In this document: piece by piece, positions 47,315-56,696 of the stretch | Position numbering within the stretch: position 1 is the first letter of the stretch | Layout of the letters: each line of letters begins with the position of its first letter | Source: Nocardioides houyundeii | Lineage (GTDB): Bacteria > Actinomycetota > Actinomycetes > Propionibacteriales > Nocardioidaceae | DNA length: 64,000 nt | Assembly: GCF_002865585.1 (NCBI RefSeq) | Contig: NZ_CP025581.1 | Location: forward strand, 3,162,001 to 3,226,000 | Direction: 5' to 3' | Notes under the pieces: generated by a model | The model's database searches: none | What the model was told of the DNA's origin: nothing | What the model saw: only the letters and a program-made list of their open reading frames with translations | Position numbers and translations under genes: made by a program

Positions 47315-48655
47315 CTACACGCCCTGGTCCTCCAGGCCCGGGTGCGTCCAGGGGCGGCCGGCCCGCAGCTCCTCGAGGGCACGGGGGTGCGCCCGTCCCA
47401 GGTGCCGCAGCGCCCGGCGGCGGAAGCGCACGATCTGCAGCACCCCGAAGGCCCAGAACAGGTACTGCACCGACATCGCGATCCGGAAGTCGTCCAGGTC
47501 GTAGGCCGAGACCCCGCCGGGCTCCACGACGTCGAGCACCACCCCGATCAGCGCCATGGTCAGCAGCGAGGCCACGAACCCGCCGACGTTGACGATGCCG
47601 TTGGCCCGGCCCAGCGCCCCCACCGGGTGGAAGGTGCGGGCCAGGTCGAAGGCCACCATGGAGGCCGGTCCCCCGCTGGCCGTGGCGAACGCCATCACCA
47701 CCACCAGCCAGGTCGGCGAGGGCCCGTCGGCGGCCAGCACCGCGGTCCAGGCCAGCGCCATCACCGCGACCACGCCGATGACGACCCACGAGCGGTAGTA
47801 CGGCCAGCGGGCGATGGCCGCGCCGAGCACGAGCCCGCTGACCACCACCCAGCCGGTCATCGCCATCAGCAGGGTCCCGGCGGCCACCTCGGACCAGCCC
47901 TGGCCGGCGACCAGGAACGGGAAGCCCCACAGCAGCGCGAAGACGGTGCCGGAGAACTGCGCGGTGAAGTGGGACCACATCCCGAGCCGGGTGCCGGGGT
48001 TGCCCCAGACCAGGCGCACCGACTGCGCCAGGGCGCCGAGCTTGACCCGCACCACTCCGGTGCTGGCGTACGGCGAGTCCTTGACCAGGCACGCCACGGC
48101 GACCAGCAGCACCACCCCCAAGGTGGAGGCACCGGCGAAGGTGCGGGTCCAGCCGGCGTGGTCCAGCAGCAGGGTCAGCGGAGCCGCCGCGGCGACTGCT
48201 CCCAGCTGCCCGCCCCAACCGGTGACCTGGGTGACCATCGGCGCCTGGCGCACCAGGAACCAGACCGCCACCAGCCGGATCACGCTGACGAACACCATCG
48301 CGTCCCCGGCGCCCAGGATGCCGCGTGCCAGCACCGCCACCCCGAAGGAGGTGGCGAAGGCGAAGACCAGCTGGCCCAGGGTCATCAGCGCCAGCCCCCA
48401 CAGCAGCAGGGCGCGGGACCCGAAACGGTCCAGGAGCACCCCCACCGGCACCTGCATGGCGGCGTACACGACGAGCTGGAGGACGGTGAAGAAGGCGAGC
48501 TGGGTGGCGGAGATGCCGAACCGCTCCGAGGCCAGCAGCCCGGCCACCCCGAGCGAGCTGCGGTGGAAGACCGCCAGCACGTAGACGGCCATCGCGACCA
48601 GCCAGATGGACCACGCGCGGCGACGGCCGATGTCGTGGACCTGCTCGCGTTGCAC
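47315..48655 (-). CDS. MFS transporter
   Basis: 446 residues with twelve hydrophobic segments. AWSIWLVAMAVYVLAVFHRSSLGVAGL and VGVLLDRFGSRALLLWG (motif A) place it in the MFS, close to the nitrate/oxalate-formate or sugar-phosphate antiporter groups rather than the drug exporters. No substrate can be assigned. It ends with a basic cytoplasmic tail (RRRALRHLGRAHPRALEELR). GTG 48655 has a weak CAGACT 6 nt upstream. It diverges from the L-2-hydroxyglutarate oxidase gene across 63 bp. Confidence 0.83.
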   Translation of the reverse strand: MQREQVHDIGRRRAWSIWLVAMAVYVLAVFHRSSLGVAGLLASERFGISATQLAFFTVLQLVVYAAMQVPVGVLLDRFGSRALLLWGLALMTLGQLVFAFATSFGVAVLARGILGAGDAMVFVSVIRLVAVWFLVRQAPMVTQVTGWGGQLGAVAAAAPLTLLLDHAGWTRTFAGASTLGVVLLVAVACLVKDSPYASTGVVRVKLGALAQSVRLVWGNPGTRLGMWSHFTAQFSGTVFALLWGFPFLVAGQGWSEVAAGTLLMAMTGWVVVSGLVLGAAIARWPYYRSWVVIGVVAVMALAWTAVLAADGPSPTWLVVVMAFATASGGPASMVAFDLARTFHPVGALGRANGIVNVGGFVASLLTMALIGVVLDVVEPGGVSAYDLDDFRIAMSVQYLFWAFGVLQIVRFRRRALRHLGRAHPRALEELRAGRPWTHPGLEDQGV

Positions 48656-48705
48656 CCCGGCAGTCTGCCCCACGGGCGCCTCGGGTCGGGCAGGGCGTCC
48701 CTGCG

Positions 48706-48711
48706 GATAAT
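48706..48711 (+). promoter_or_regulatory. -10 box for leaderless lhgO
   Basis: GATAAT, 7 nt before the ATG at 48719. It overlaps an alternative ATG at 48710, which argues for the later start. Confidence 0.45.
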
Positions 48712-48718
48712 GACGCCC

Positions 48719-49957
48719 ATGACATCGCCCCTGACCCCGCCCGCGACAAACAAGCTCGACGTGGCCGTGGTCGGCGCCGGGATCGTGGGCCTGGCGGTGG
48801 CCCGGGAGGTGCTCCGACGCCGGCCCGGCGCCTCGGTGGCGGTGATCGAGCGCGAGAGCGGCGTCGCGGCACACCAGACCGGGCACAACTCCGGCGTGGT
48901 GCACGGGGGCATCTACTACGAGCCCGGCTCGCTCAAGGCGCGGCTCTGCGTCGAGGGCGCGGCCCTGATGTATGCCTACGCCGAGGAGCACGGCATCCCG
49001 CACGAGCGGTGCGGCAAGCTGATCGTGGCCGTCGAGGACGCCGAGCTGCCGCGGCTGGACGCCCTGGAGCAGCGCGGCCTGGCCAACGCCGTACCGGGCC
49101 TGCGCCGGGTGGGGCCTGAGGAGATCGCCGAGATCGAGCCGAACGCCACCGGGCTCTCCGCGCTGCACGCCCCCAACACCGGGATCATCGACTACACGGT
49201 GGTGTGCCGGACCATCCAGGCCGAGCTCGAGCAGGCGGGCGTCGCCTTCCACTTCGACACCGAGGTCCTCGGGGTCACCGAGGGCGTGGACTGCACGCTG
49301 GAGCTGCGGCACGGCGGCGAGCCCACGAGCCTGCGCGCCACCGAGGTGATCACCTGCGCCGGCCTGTGGTCGGACCGGCTGGCCCGGCGCTCCGGCGCCG
49401 ACCCGGATCCCCGGATCGTGCCCTTCCGGGGCGCCTACCTACGGCTGCGCGACGCCGGTGAGCCGGTGGTCCGCGGCATGGTCTACCCGGTGCCGGACCC
49501 GACGCTGCCCTTCCTCGGCGTCCACGTCACCAAGCACGTCGACGGCCACGTGATGCTGGGGCCGACCGCGATGATGGTGCCCTCGCGCGACGGCTACCTG
49601 TTCCGCACCATGCGGCCCCGCGACATCGCCGAGACTCTCGCCTGGCCGGGCTCGTGGAAGGTGGCCCGCAAGTACTGGCGCACGGGCCTGACCGAGATCC
49701 GGATGGCCACCAGCAAGGCGGCCTACGTGCGCGCCGCCGCGGCGTACGTCCCGTCCCTGACCACCGCCGACCTGGACGGCAGCTTCTCCGCCGGGGTGCG
49801 GGCCCAGGCCGTGGGGCGCGACGGCACCCTGGTCGACGACTTCACCATCTCCTCGGTGGGAGCGGTCTCGCACGTGCGCAACGCCCCCTCCCCGGCGGCC
49901 ACGTCCTCGTTCGCGCTGGCGCGCGAGCTGGTGGACCGGATCGAGGCGCGGCGCTGA
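48719..49957 (+). CDS. lhgO: L-2-hydroxyglutarate oxidase
   Basis: 412 residues of the DAO/GlpD-like FAD fold. GAGIVGLAVAREVLRR is the dinucleotide-binding motif, and HQTGHNSGVVHGGIYYEPGSLKA is diagnostic of LhgO/L2HGDH. It oxidises L-2-hydroxyglutarate to 2-oxoglutarate, passing electrons to the quinone pool, either as repair of malate dehydrogenase side products or in lysine/glutarate breakdown. The ATG at 48719 follows GATAAT by 7 nt. It stands alone and is followed by a strong bidirectional terminator. Confidence 0.9.
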   Translation: MTSPLTPPATNKLDVAVVGAGIVGLAVAREVLRRRPGASVAVIERESGVAAHQTGHNSGVVHGGIYYEPGSLKARLCVEGAALMYAYAEEHGIPHERCGKLIVAVEDAELPRLDALEQRGLANAVPGLRRVGPEEIAEIEPNATGLSALHAPNTGIIDYTVVCRTIQAELEQAGVAFHFDTEVLGVTEGVDCTLELRHGGEPTSLRATEVITCAGLWSDRLARRSGADPDPRIVPFRGAYLRLRDAGEPVVRGMVYPVPDPTLPFLGVHVTKHVDGHVMLGPTAMMVPSRDGYLFRTMRPRDIAETLAWPGSWKVARKYWRTGLTEIRMATSKAAYVRAAAAYVPSLTTADLDGSFSAGVRAQAVGRDGTLVDDFTISSVGAVSHVRNAPSPAATSSFALARELVDRIEARR

Positions 49958-49979
49958 CGGGTCGCCGGGGGAAATGCAG

Positions 49980-50010
49980 CAGACCCCCACACGATCCGTG
50001 TGGGGGTCTG
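49980..50010. terminator. bidirectional terminator between lhgO and tRNA-Tyr
   Basis: A perfect 14-bp stem, CAGACCCCCACACG with its complement, around a three-base loop. It ends lhgO from one side and the tRNA-Tyr transcript from the other. Confidence 0.8.
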
Positions 50011-50030
50011 GTGCCTGGTACGTAGACCAG

Positions 50031-50113
50031 TGGCAGGTGAAGGATTCGAACCTTCGAAGGCGTAAGCCGACGGATTTACAGTCCGCTCCCATTGGCCGCT
50101 CGGGCAACCTGCC
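50031..50113 (-). tRNA. trnY: tRNA-Tyr (GTA anticodon)
   Basis: 83 nt with a long variable arm (class II). Acceptor GGCAGGT/ACCTGCC, anticodon loop CTGTAAA, T-loop TTCGAAT, discriminator A, no encoded CCA. Confidence 0.95.
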
Positions 50114-50227
50114 TCGTTCTCATTCGCCCCCGGGCCGTTTGGCCCTGGGACGACAAGGCGAAAGAATAGCCCAAGCAACATGCCGCAGGACAAATCACCC
50201 CACCAGCCACGTCAGCAGGAGATCCCC

Positions 50228-50719
50228 ATGGCCGACTCGTCGTTCGACATCGTGAGCAAGCTCGACCGCCAGGAGGTCGACAACGCGCTCGGACAGACGG
50301 CGCGCGAGATCTCCACCCGCTTCGACTTCAAGGGCACCGGAGCGACCATCGAGTGGCAGGGCGACCAGGCCATCGAGATCACCGCCTCGGCCGACGACCG
50401 CGCCACCGCGGTGCTCGACGTGTTCAAGGACAAGCTGATCAAGCGCCAGCAGTCGCTGAAGATCCTCGACGCCTCCGAGCCCCGCCCCTCGGGCCAGCAG
50501 TCGAAGATCTCGATCACCCTCAAGGAGGGCATCACCTCCGAGGACGCCAAGAAGATCTCCAAGCTGATCCGCGACGAGGGCCCCAAGGGCGTCAAGGCCC
50601 AGATCCAGGGCGACGAGCTGCGGGTCTCCAGCAAGAAGCGTGACGACCTGCAGGCCGTCCAGGCGCTGGTGAAGTCCCAGGACCTGGAGTTCGCGGTGCA
50701 GTTCACCAACTACCGCTGA
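50228..50719 (+). CDS. yajQ: YajQ family nucleotide-binding protein
   Basis: 163 residues. The start [20 protein letters not shown] and [16 protein letters not shown] are the YajQ signatures, with a second ferredoxin-like repeat ending [11 protein letters not shown]. Some members bind cyclic di-GMP, others nucleic acids or GTP; which applies here is not known. AGGAG lies six nt before ATG 50228. It is monocistronic, with a terminator after it. Confidence 0.92.
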   Translation: MADSSFDIVSKLDRQEVDNALGQTAREISTRFDFKGTGATIEWQGDQAIEITASADDRATAVLDVFKDKLIKRQQSLKILDASEPRPSGQQSKISITLKEGITSEDAKKISKLIRDEGPKGVKAQIQGDELRVSSKKRDDLQAVQALVKSQDLEFAVQFTNYR

Positions 50720-50744
50720 CCCGGCGGGGCGGCGGAAATGGCGG

Positions 50745-50788
50745 CGGGACCGCCCCAGGCGCGCAGGTGCGCACCTGAGGCGGTCCCG
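50745..50788. terminator. bidirectional terminator between yajQ and cysA
   Basis: Outer stem CGGGACCGCC/GGCGGTCCCG enclosing a second hairpin (AGGTGCGCACCT), between the convergent stops. Confidence 0.7.
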
Positions 50789-50804
50789 TGGGCCGCGGAC
50801 CCGC

Positions 50805-51779
50805 TCAGACGGCGTGCATCGTCCTCATGGTGGTCGCACCCGAGGCCACGGCGAGCCAGACGGTCTTGCCCTCCTCGAGCCCCAGCGAGCGGGCGTTCGT
50901 GCGGGTGAGCGTGATCGTCACCTCCTCGCCGTCCTCGGTGAGCACCGTGAGACGCACCTCGAAGCCGATGCGGATCATCCGGGAGATCTCGCCCTGGGCG
51001 GCACCGGCCAGCAGCGGCGTGGTGGTGACCTCGATGTCGTGCGGCCGGACCAGCTCGCCGTTGAGGCGGGTCACGTCGCCCAGGAAGGACATCACGAAGT
51101 CGTTCGCCGGCTCGTCGTAGAGCTGGTCGGGGCTGCCGATCTGCTCCACCCGACCCTGGTTGATCACCACGATCTCGTCGGCGACCTCGAGGGCCTCCTC
51201 CTGGTCGTGGGTCACGAACACGGTCGTCACGTGCACCTCGTCGTGCAGCCGACGCAGCCAGTCGCGCAGCTCCTTGCGCACCTTGGCGTCCAGGGCGCCG
51301 AAGGGCTCGTCCAGCAGCAGCACGTTGGGCTCGATGGCCAGCGCGCGGGCCAGTGCCATCCGCTGGCGCTGGCCACCGGAGAGCTGGGCCGGGAGCCGGT
51401 TGGCGAACTGGTCGAGGTGGACCAGCTTGAGCATCTCGTCGACGCGGCGGGCCACCTCCTCCTTGGGCTTCTTGCGGATCTCCAGCCCGAAGGCGACGTT
51501 CTTGGCCACGCTCATGTGCTTGAACGCCGCGTAGTGCTGGAACACGAAGCCCACGTTGCGCTTCTGCGGCGGCAGCCTGGTGGCTTCCACGCCCTCGATG
51601 CTGATGGTGCCCGAGTCGGCGGTCTCCAGCCCGGCGATGATCCGCAGCAGCGTCGACTTGCCGCCACCGCTGGGCCCGAGCAGCGCGGTGAGCTGACCGG
51701 TGGGGATCGAGACACTCACGTCCTCGAGGGCCACGAAGTCCCCGAAGCGCTTGTTGACTCCTGTTACTTCGATGCTCAC
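50805..51779 (-). CDS. cysA: sulfate/thiosulfate ABC transporter ATP-binding protein
   Basis: 324 residues. Walker [32 protein letters not shown] (the CysA-type Q-loop region), signature LSGGQRQR, Walker [13 protein letters not shown] and [12 protein letters not shown]. The C-terminal TOBE-like domain starts near 235. It energises the CysTW channel. GTG 51779 has no strong ribosome site; it lies 43 bp after cysW. Last gene of a four-gene minus-strand operon. Confidence 0.95.
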   Translation of the reverse strand: MSIEVTGVNKRFGDFVALEDVSVSIPTGQLTALLGPSGGGKSTLLRIIAGLETADSGTISIEGVEATRLPPQKRNVGFVFQHYAAFKHMSVAKNVAFGLEIRKKPKEEVARRVDEMLKLVHLDQFANRLPAQLSGGQRQRMALARALAIEPNVLLLDEPFGALDAKVRKELRDWLRRLHDEVHVTTVFVTHDQEEALEVADEIVVINQGRVEQIGSPDQLYDEPANDFVMSFLGDVTRLNGELVRPHDIEVTTTPLLAGAAQGEISRMIRIGFEVRLTVLTEDGEEVTITLTRTNARSLGLEEGKTVWLAVASGATTMRTMHAV

Positions 51780-51822
51780 GTGCGGGCCTTCCTCGTCGAG
51801 ATGCGGTGGGACGGAGACGGCG

Positions 51823-52617
51823 TCATCGCGCGTGCTCCTTGGGCCGGATGATCGCCACGATCACGATGCAGGCTACGGACACCATGGCCAGCAGGAACGC
51901 CATCGCGTAGGCGCCCTGCTGGTCGAAGTTCAGGTACTTCTCCTCGACCACCAGGGTCGCGGTGCGGGTCTGGCCGAGCACGTTGCCCGAGACGACCTTC
52001 ACGGCACCGAACTCCCCCAGCGAGCGGGCGAGGCTGAGGACGACGCCGTAGACGACGGCCCACTTGATGGCCGGGAGGGTGATCCGCCAGAAGGTCTGGC
52101 CCGCGCTGGCGCCCAGGCTGGTGGCAGCCTGCTCCTGCTCGATGCCGATCTCCTCCAGCACCGGCACCACCTCGCGGATCACCAGCGGCAGCGCCACGAA
52201 GGCGGTGGCCAGGATGATGCCCGGGGTGGCGAAGATGATCTGGAAGCCCCAGCTCTCCAGCGTGGGGCCGAGCCAGCCGTTGCGGCCGCCGTACACCAGC
52301 ACCAGGGAAAGGCCGACCACGACCGGGGAGACCGAGAGCGGGAGGTCGACCAGGGCGCTGAGCGCCCGCTTGCCGGGGAACTGGTAGCGCACCAGGAGCA
52401 GTGACATGCCGACCCCGAAGACGGTGTTGATGACCACCGCGATCACCGCGCACAGCACGGTGAGCTTGAGGGCGGCGACCACGTCGACGTCCTCCGTCAG
52501 GGCGGTGATGGCGCCGAAGCCGCCGTCGAAGGTGTTGGTCGCCACCAGGGCGACCGGCCACGCCACCAGCAGGAACAGGTAGGCGATGACGATGAAGCGG
52601 AGCAGGTACTTAACCAC
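51823..52617 (-). CDS. cysW: sulfate ABC transporter permease CysW
   Basis: 264 residues with six helices. [19 protein letters not shown] and [18 protein letters not shown] (the EAA coupling loop) are typical of CysW. GTG 52617 lies inside the end of cysT (8-bp overlap), so the two permeases are made together. Confidence 0.94.
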   Translation of the reverse strand: MVKYLLRFIVIAYLFLLVAWPVALVATNTFDGGFGAITALTEDVDVVAALKLTVLCAVIAVVINTVFGVGMSLLLVRYQFPGKRALSALVDLPLSVSPVVVGLSLVLVYGGRNGWLGPTLESWGFQIIFATPGIILATAFVALPLVIREVVPVLEEIGIEQEQAATSLGASAGQTFWRITLPAIKWAVVYGVVLSLARSLGEFGAVKVVSGNVLGQTRTATLVVEEKYLNFDQQGAYAMAFLLAMVSVACIVIVAIIRPKEHAR

Positions 52618-53455
52618 GGCGTCCCATCCTTCGCTGGATGACGTCGAGCGCCACGATGACGGCCAGGGAGATGACCAGCAGCACCGTCGCGGTGGCGGCC
52701 GCGCCGGCCAGGTTGTTGTTCTCGATGCTGCCCAGGATCCGCACCGAGGTCACCTCGGTCTGGAAGGGCAGGTTGCCCGAGAGCAGCACGAGCGAGCCGT
52801 ACTCGCTGACGCCGCGGGCGAACGAGAGCGCAGCACCCGCCGCGATCGCCGGGGTCAGGCTGGGCAGGATCACCCGGCGGAACGTCGTGAACTTGCTGGC
52901 GCCCAGCGAGGCTGCGGCCTCCTCGACGTCGCGGTCCAGCTCGGCGAGCACCGGCTGCACCATGCGCACCACGAAGGGCAGCGTGACGAAGAGGAAGGCC
53001 AGGAAGACGCTGGACTGCTTGTTGGCCACGTCGACGCCCAAGGGGCTGTCCTGGCCGTAGAGCGAGAGCAGCACCAGACCCGCCACGATGGTGGGCAGGG
53101 CGAACGGGATGTCGATCAGCACCTCCAGCACGCCCTTGCCGAAGAAGCGGTCCCGGACCAGGACCCAGGCGATCAGGGTGCCGACGAAGACGTTGACGAC
53201 CGTGACCAGGAGCGCCTGGGTCACGGTGAGCCGGATGGCCGAGGCCGTCTGCTCGTTGGTCACCGCGGCCCAGAAGCCGTCCCACCCGCCGGCGGCCGCC
53301 GTACCAACGACGGCGCAGAGCGGGATGAGCACGAGCAGGCTGAACCACAGCATCGCGATGCCCAGGCCGAGGCCCGAGGATCGCGTCAGATTCGACCGCG
53401 GGGCCGACCGGCGCTTGCGCGCCGGCCGGCCCTGGGTGACTTGGATAGTCGTCAC
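52610..53455 (-). CDS. cysT: sulfate ABC transporter permease CysT
   Basis: 281 residues. A basic cytoplasmic N-terminus of about 28 residues, then six helices; IDIPFALPTIVAGLVLLSLYG and FARGVSEYGSLVLLSGN (coupling loop) mark CysT. GTG 53455 lies 10 bp after the binding-protein gene. Confidence 0.94.
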   Translation of the reverse strand: MTTIQVTQGRPARKRRSAPRSNLTRSSGLGLGIAMLWFSLLVLIPLCAVVGTAAAGGWDGFWAAVTNEQTASAIRLTVTQALLVTVVNVFVGTLIAWVLVRDRFFGKGVLEVLIDIPFALPTIVAGLVLLSLYGQDSPLGVDVANKQSSVFLAFLFVTLPFVVRMVQPVLAELDRDVEEAAASLGASKFTTFRRVILPSLTPAIAAGAALSFARGVSEYGSLVLLSGNLPFQTEVTSVRILGSIENNNLAGAAATATVLLVISLAVIVALDVIQRRMGRRG

Positions 53456-53465
53456 GAGCTGATCG

Positions 53466-54506
53466 TCACTCCGTGGCCTTGCCGGAGGCGGCGATGGCCT
53501 TGGTGATCAGACCGGTCTCCTCGTCGAAGAACTTGCCCGACACCTCGCCCCAGCCGCCGAAGTCCTCGTCCACGGTGAGCAGGTCCGGCACGGCCGGGAA
53601 CGGGTCGGACGGGTCCTTGGCACCCTCGACGGTGCCGCCGAAGTCGACGTCGTCGCGGATCGGGCGGAAGCCGGTCAGGGCGAACTGACGCTGCCCCTCG
53701 TCGCTGAGGACGAAGTCCAGCCAGTCGGTGGCGATCGGGTCGGCGTCCTTCAGCACGGCGCCCGGGTTCTCGATGAGCAGCGTGGTCTCGGGGATGATGT
53801 ACTCGAAGCCCTCGTCGTTCTGGGCGGCCAGGATGGCCTCGTTCTCGTAGGCCATCAGCACGTCGCCGGTGCCGCCGAGGAAGGCGGTGGTGGCGTCACG
53901 CCCGCTGCCGGGCAGCGAGACGACGTTGCCGAAGAACTCGTCGACGTACGTCTGGGCGTCCTTCTCGGTGCCACCGGCAGCGATGGACTGACCCCACGCG
54001 GCGAGCGCGTTCCAGCGGGCCGCGCCCGAGGATGCGGGGTTGGGCGTGACGATCTCGACGCCCGGCTTGACCAGGTCGTCCCAGGTCTGGATGTTCTTGG
54101 GGTTGCCGTCTCGGACGCCGAAGACGACGACCGAGTGGGACACGATCCCCTTGTTCTCGCCGGCGTCCCAGTCGTCGGCGACCAGGTCGGCGTCGACGAG
54201 ACGGGTCACGTCGCTGGGGACGGAGAAGTGGACGTAGTCGGCCTCGAGGCCGGACTCCACCGCACGGCTCTGGTCGCCGGAGGCGCCGTAGGACGTCTGG
54301 AACTTCGCGTCCTTGCCGGCGTCGGTCTTGACGAACTCGGCAGCGATGGCCTTGTTGGCCGCCTCGGGAACCGCGAACCCGACGATGTTGATGGTGCTGT
54401 CGTCCGCCGCGCTGTCGGCGTCGCCGCCGCATCCGGCCAGCGCCGCCACGCTGGCGATCGCGAGAGCCGCGATGGCGCCCACTCGTGTCCTGCTCGTGCT
54501 CTTCAT
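53466..54506 (-). CDS. sulfate ABC transporter substrate-binding lipoprotein
   Basis: 346 residues. A lipoprotein signal with lipobox LAGC (C26), so the mature protein is anchored outside the membrane. SYGASGDQSRAVESGLEADYVHFS and GNVVSLPGSGRDATTAF match the Sbp/CysP sulfate-binding family. GGGAG lies 5 nt before ATG 54506. First gene of the sulfate operon. The 255 bp upstream to korA is AT-rich for this genome and must hold both divergent promoters. Confidence 0.93.
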   Translation of the reverse strand: MKSTSRTRVGAIAALAIASVAALAGCGGDADSAADDSTINIVGFAVPEAANKAIAAEFVKTDAGKDAKFQTSYGASGDQSRAVESGLEADYVHFSVPSDVTRLVDADLVADDWDAGENKGIVSHSVVVFGVRDGNPKNIQTWDDLVKPGVEIVTPNPASSGAARWNALAAWGQSIAAGGTEKDAQTYVDEFFGNVVSLPGSGRDATTAFLGGTGDVLMAYENEAILAAQNDEGFEYIIPETTLLIENPGAVLKDADPIATDWLDFVLSDEGQRQFALTGFRPIRDDVDFGGTVEGAKDPSDPFPAVPDLLTVDEDFGGWGEVSGKFFDEETGLITKAIAASGKATE

Positions 54507-54664
54507 CGTTGCTCCCTGCTTGAAGCCGCCCCTCGACGACTAACCGGCCAATGTTCACAAGATTACATGACTTTAGAGACATAGGTTGAATCTGAGACGG
54601 GTACTCCGGCGTGTCGCAGGTCACCCGGCTCGGTTTCCCCTGTTTTGGACGATTCAAGACGAGG

Positions 54665-54693
54665 TCGGTGTTCGCACACTGCAGGGTTAATGT
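54665..54693 (+). promoter_or_regulatory. possible promoter of korAB
   Basis: TCGGTG, 17-bp spacer, TAATGT, about 70 bp before korA. The remaining 160 bp toward the sulfate operon show no repeat or riboswitch I recognise. Confidence 0.45.
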
Positions 54694-54761
54694 GGACGAC
54701 GCCCCGTCACCGAAGCAGTCACCCACCCGCGTCCATGCGAGTAGTGAAGGAAAGACACGCT

Positions 54762-56696
54762 GTGCCCAAGCAGGTCAAGCAGCTCGATCGCGTCATCATC
54801 CGTTTCGCTGGCGACTCCGGGGACGGCATGCAGCTCACCGGAGACCGGTTCACCCAGGAGTCCGCGGCATTCGGCAACGACCTCGCGACCCTGCCCAACT
54901 TCCCCGCCGAGATCCGCGCACCCCAGGGGACCCTCCCCGGCGTGTCGTCGTTCCAGGTGCACTTCGCCGACCACGACATCCTGACCCCGGGCGACGCCCC
55001 CGACGTGCTCGTCGCGATGAACCCCGCGGCCCTGCGTGCCAACCTGGGCGACCTCCCCAAGGGCGCGACCATCATCGTCGACACCCACGACTTCACCGCC
55101 CGCAACCTGACCAAGGCCGGCTACGCGACGTCTCCGCTGGAGGACGAGTCGCTGGCCGAGTACGCCGTGCACTCCCTCGACCTCACCGGCATGACGGTCG
55201 CGGCGGTCAAGGAGTTCGGGCTCTCCCGCAAGGACGCGGCCCGGGCCAAGAACATGTTCGCCCTGGGCCTGCTGTCGTGGATGTACGGACGGCCCACCGA
55301 GTCCACGGTCGAGTTCCTGTCCCGGCGGTTCGCCAAGGTGCCCGACATCCGCGACGCCAACATCACCGCGTTCAAGTCCGGCTACTACTTCGGCGAGACC
55401 ACCGAGTCGTTCGTGGTCTCCTACGAGATCAAGCCCGCGCCGATGGCGCCCGGCACCTACCGCAACATCACCGGCAACCTGGCGCTGGCCTACGGGCTGG
55501 TGGCCGGCGGCGTGCAGTCCGGGCTCCCGGTGTTCCTGGGCTCCTACCCCATCACCCCGGCCTCCGACATCCTGCACGAGCTCAGCAAGCACAAGGCGTT
55601 CGGCGTGACCACGCTGCAGGCCGAGGACGAGATCGCCGGCGTCGGTGCCGCCATCGGCGCCTCCTTCGTCGGTCACCTCGGTGTGACCACCACCTCCGGC
55701 CCCGGCATCGCCTTGAAGTCCGAGGCCATCGGCCTCGCCGTGATGACCGAGCTGCCCCTGGTCGTCGTCGACGTCCAGCGCGGCGGCCCCTCCACCGGGC
55801 TGCCCACCAAGACCGAGCAGGCCGACCTGCTCCAGGCCATGTTCGGGCGCAACGGCGAGTCGCCGGTGCCGGTGGTCGCACCCCAGTCGCCCGGCGACTG
55901 CTTCGACGCCGCGGTCGAGGCGATCCGGATCGCGGTCACCTACCGGACCCCGGTGATGCTGCTCTCCGACGGCATGCTCGCCAACGGCTCCGAGCCGTGG
56001 CGCGTCCCGGAGGTCTCCGAGCTGCCGGTCATCGACCCCGACTTCGCCACCGAGCCCAACCACACCACGCAGGACAAGAACGGTCAGGACACGACCGAGT
56101 TCTGGCCCTACGTCCGTGACGAGGCCACGCTGGCGCGGCCCTGGGCGATCCCGGGCACCCCGGGCCTGGAGCACCGCATCGGTGGCCTGGAGAAGGGCGA
56201 CGGGCACGGCAACATCTCCTACGACCCCGCCAACCACGACTACATGGTCCGCACCCGTGCCGCCAAGGTCGCGCGGATCGCGGACTCCCTGCCGCCGCTG
56301 GAGGTCGATGACCCCTCCGGCCAGGCCAAGGTCCTGGTGCTGGGCTGGGGCTCGACCTACGGCCCCATCGGCGCCGCCGTACGCCGGGTGCGCAAGGCCG
56401 GCTACCACGTCGCCCAGACCCACCTGCGCCACCTCAACCCGATGCCCAACGACCTGGGCGAGATCCTGGCCCGCTACGACCGGGTCCTGGTCCCGGAGAT
56501 GAACCTGGGCCAGCTCTCCATGCTGCTGCGCTCGAAGTACCTGGTCGACACGGTCGGGTACAACCAGGTCAACGGCATGCCCATCAAGGCCGCCGAGCTG
56601 GCCGACGCCATCGGACAGCTGGTCTCAGCCGCCGAGGGCGTGCCCGTGAACCTCTCCCCCGACCTCACCGCCCCCGCGGAAGGAGCCACCCGATGA
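54762..56696 (+). CDS. korA: 2-oxoacid:ferredoxin oxidoreductase, fused gamma-alpha subunit
   Basis: 644 residues. The gamma domain (FAGDSGDGMQLTGDRFTQESA) occupies about 1-190; the alpha domain begins NLALAYGLVAGGVQ with SYPITPASDILHEL, and AGVGAAIGASFVGHLGVTTTSGPG. A third domain near 480-620 has LVLGWGSTYGPIGAAVRRVRKAG. With KorB it oxidatively decarboxylates 2-oxoglutarate to succinyl-CoA using ferredoxin, bypassing the 2-oxoglutarate dehydrogenase complex as in mycobacteria. GTG 54762 has AAGGA about 10 nt upstream; an in-frame ATG at 54735 is an alternative. Confidence 0.93.
   Translation: MPKQVKQLDRVIIRFAGDSGDGMQLTGDRFTQESAAFGNDLATLPNFPAEIRAPQGTLPGVSSFQVHFADHDILTPGDAPDVLVAMNPAALRANLGDLPKGATIIVDTHDFTARNLTKAGYATSPLEDESLAEYAVHSLDLTGMTVAAVKEFGLSRKDAARAKNMFALGLLSWMYGRPTESTVEFLSRRFAKVPDIRDANITAFKSGYYFGETTESFVVSYEIKPAPMAPGTYRNITGNLALAYGLVAGGVQSGLPVFLGSYPITPASDILHELSKHKAFGVTTLQAEDEIAGVGAAIGASFVGHLGVTTTSGPGIALKSEAIGLAVMTELPLVVVDVQRGGPSTGLPTKTEQADLLQAMFGRNGESPVPVVAPQSPGDCFDAAVEAIRIAVTYRTPVMLLSDGMLANGSEPWRVPEVSELPVIDPDFATEPNHTTQDKNGQDTTEFWPYVRDEATLARPWAIPGTPGLEHRIGGLEKGDGHGNISYDPANHDYMVRTRAAKVARIADSLPPLEVDDPSGQAKVLVLGWGSTYGPIGAAVRRVRKAGYHVAQTHLRHLNPMPNDLGEILARYDRVLVPEMNLGQLSMLLRSKYLVDTVGYNQVNGMPIKAAELADAIGQLVSAAEGVPVNLSPDLTAPAEGATR

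Noticed and set aside
54507..54761. A SAM or other riboswitch ahead of the sulfate operon
   Set aside because: The region is AT-rich but I found none of the conserved core motifs of the riboswitches I know.
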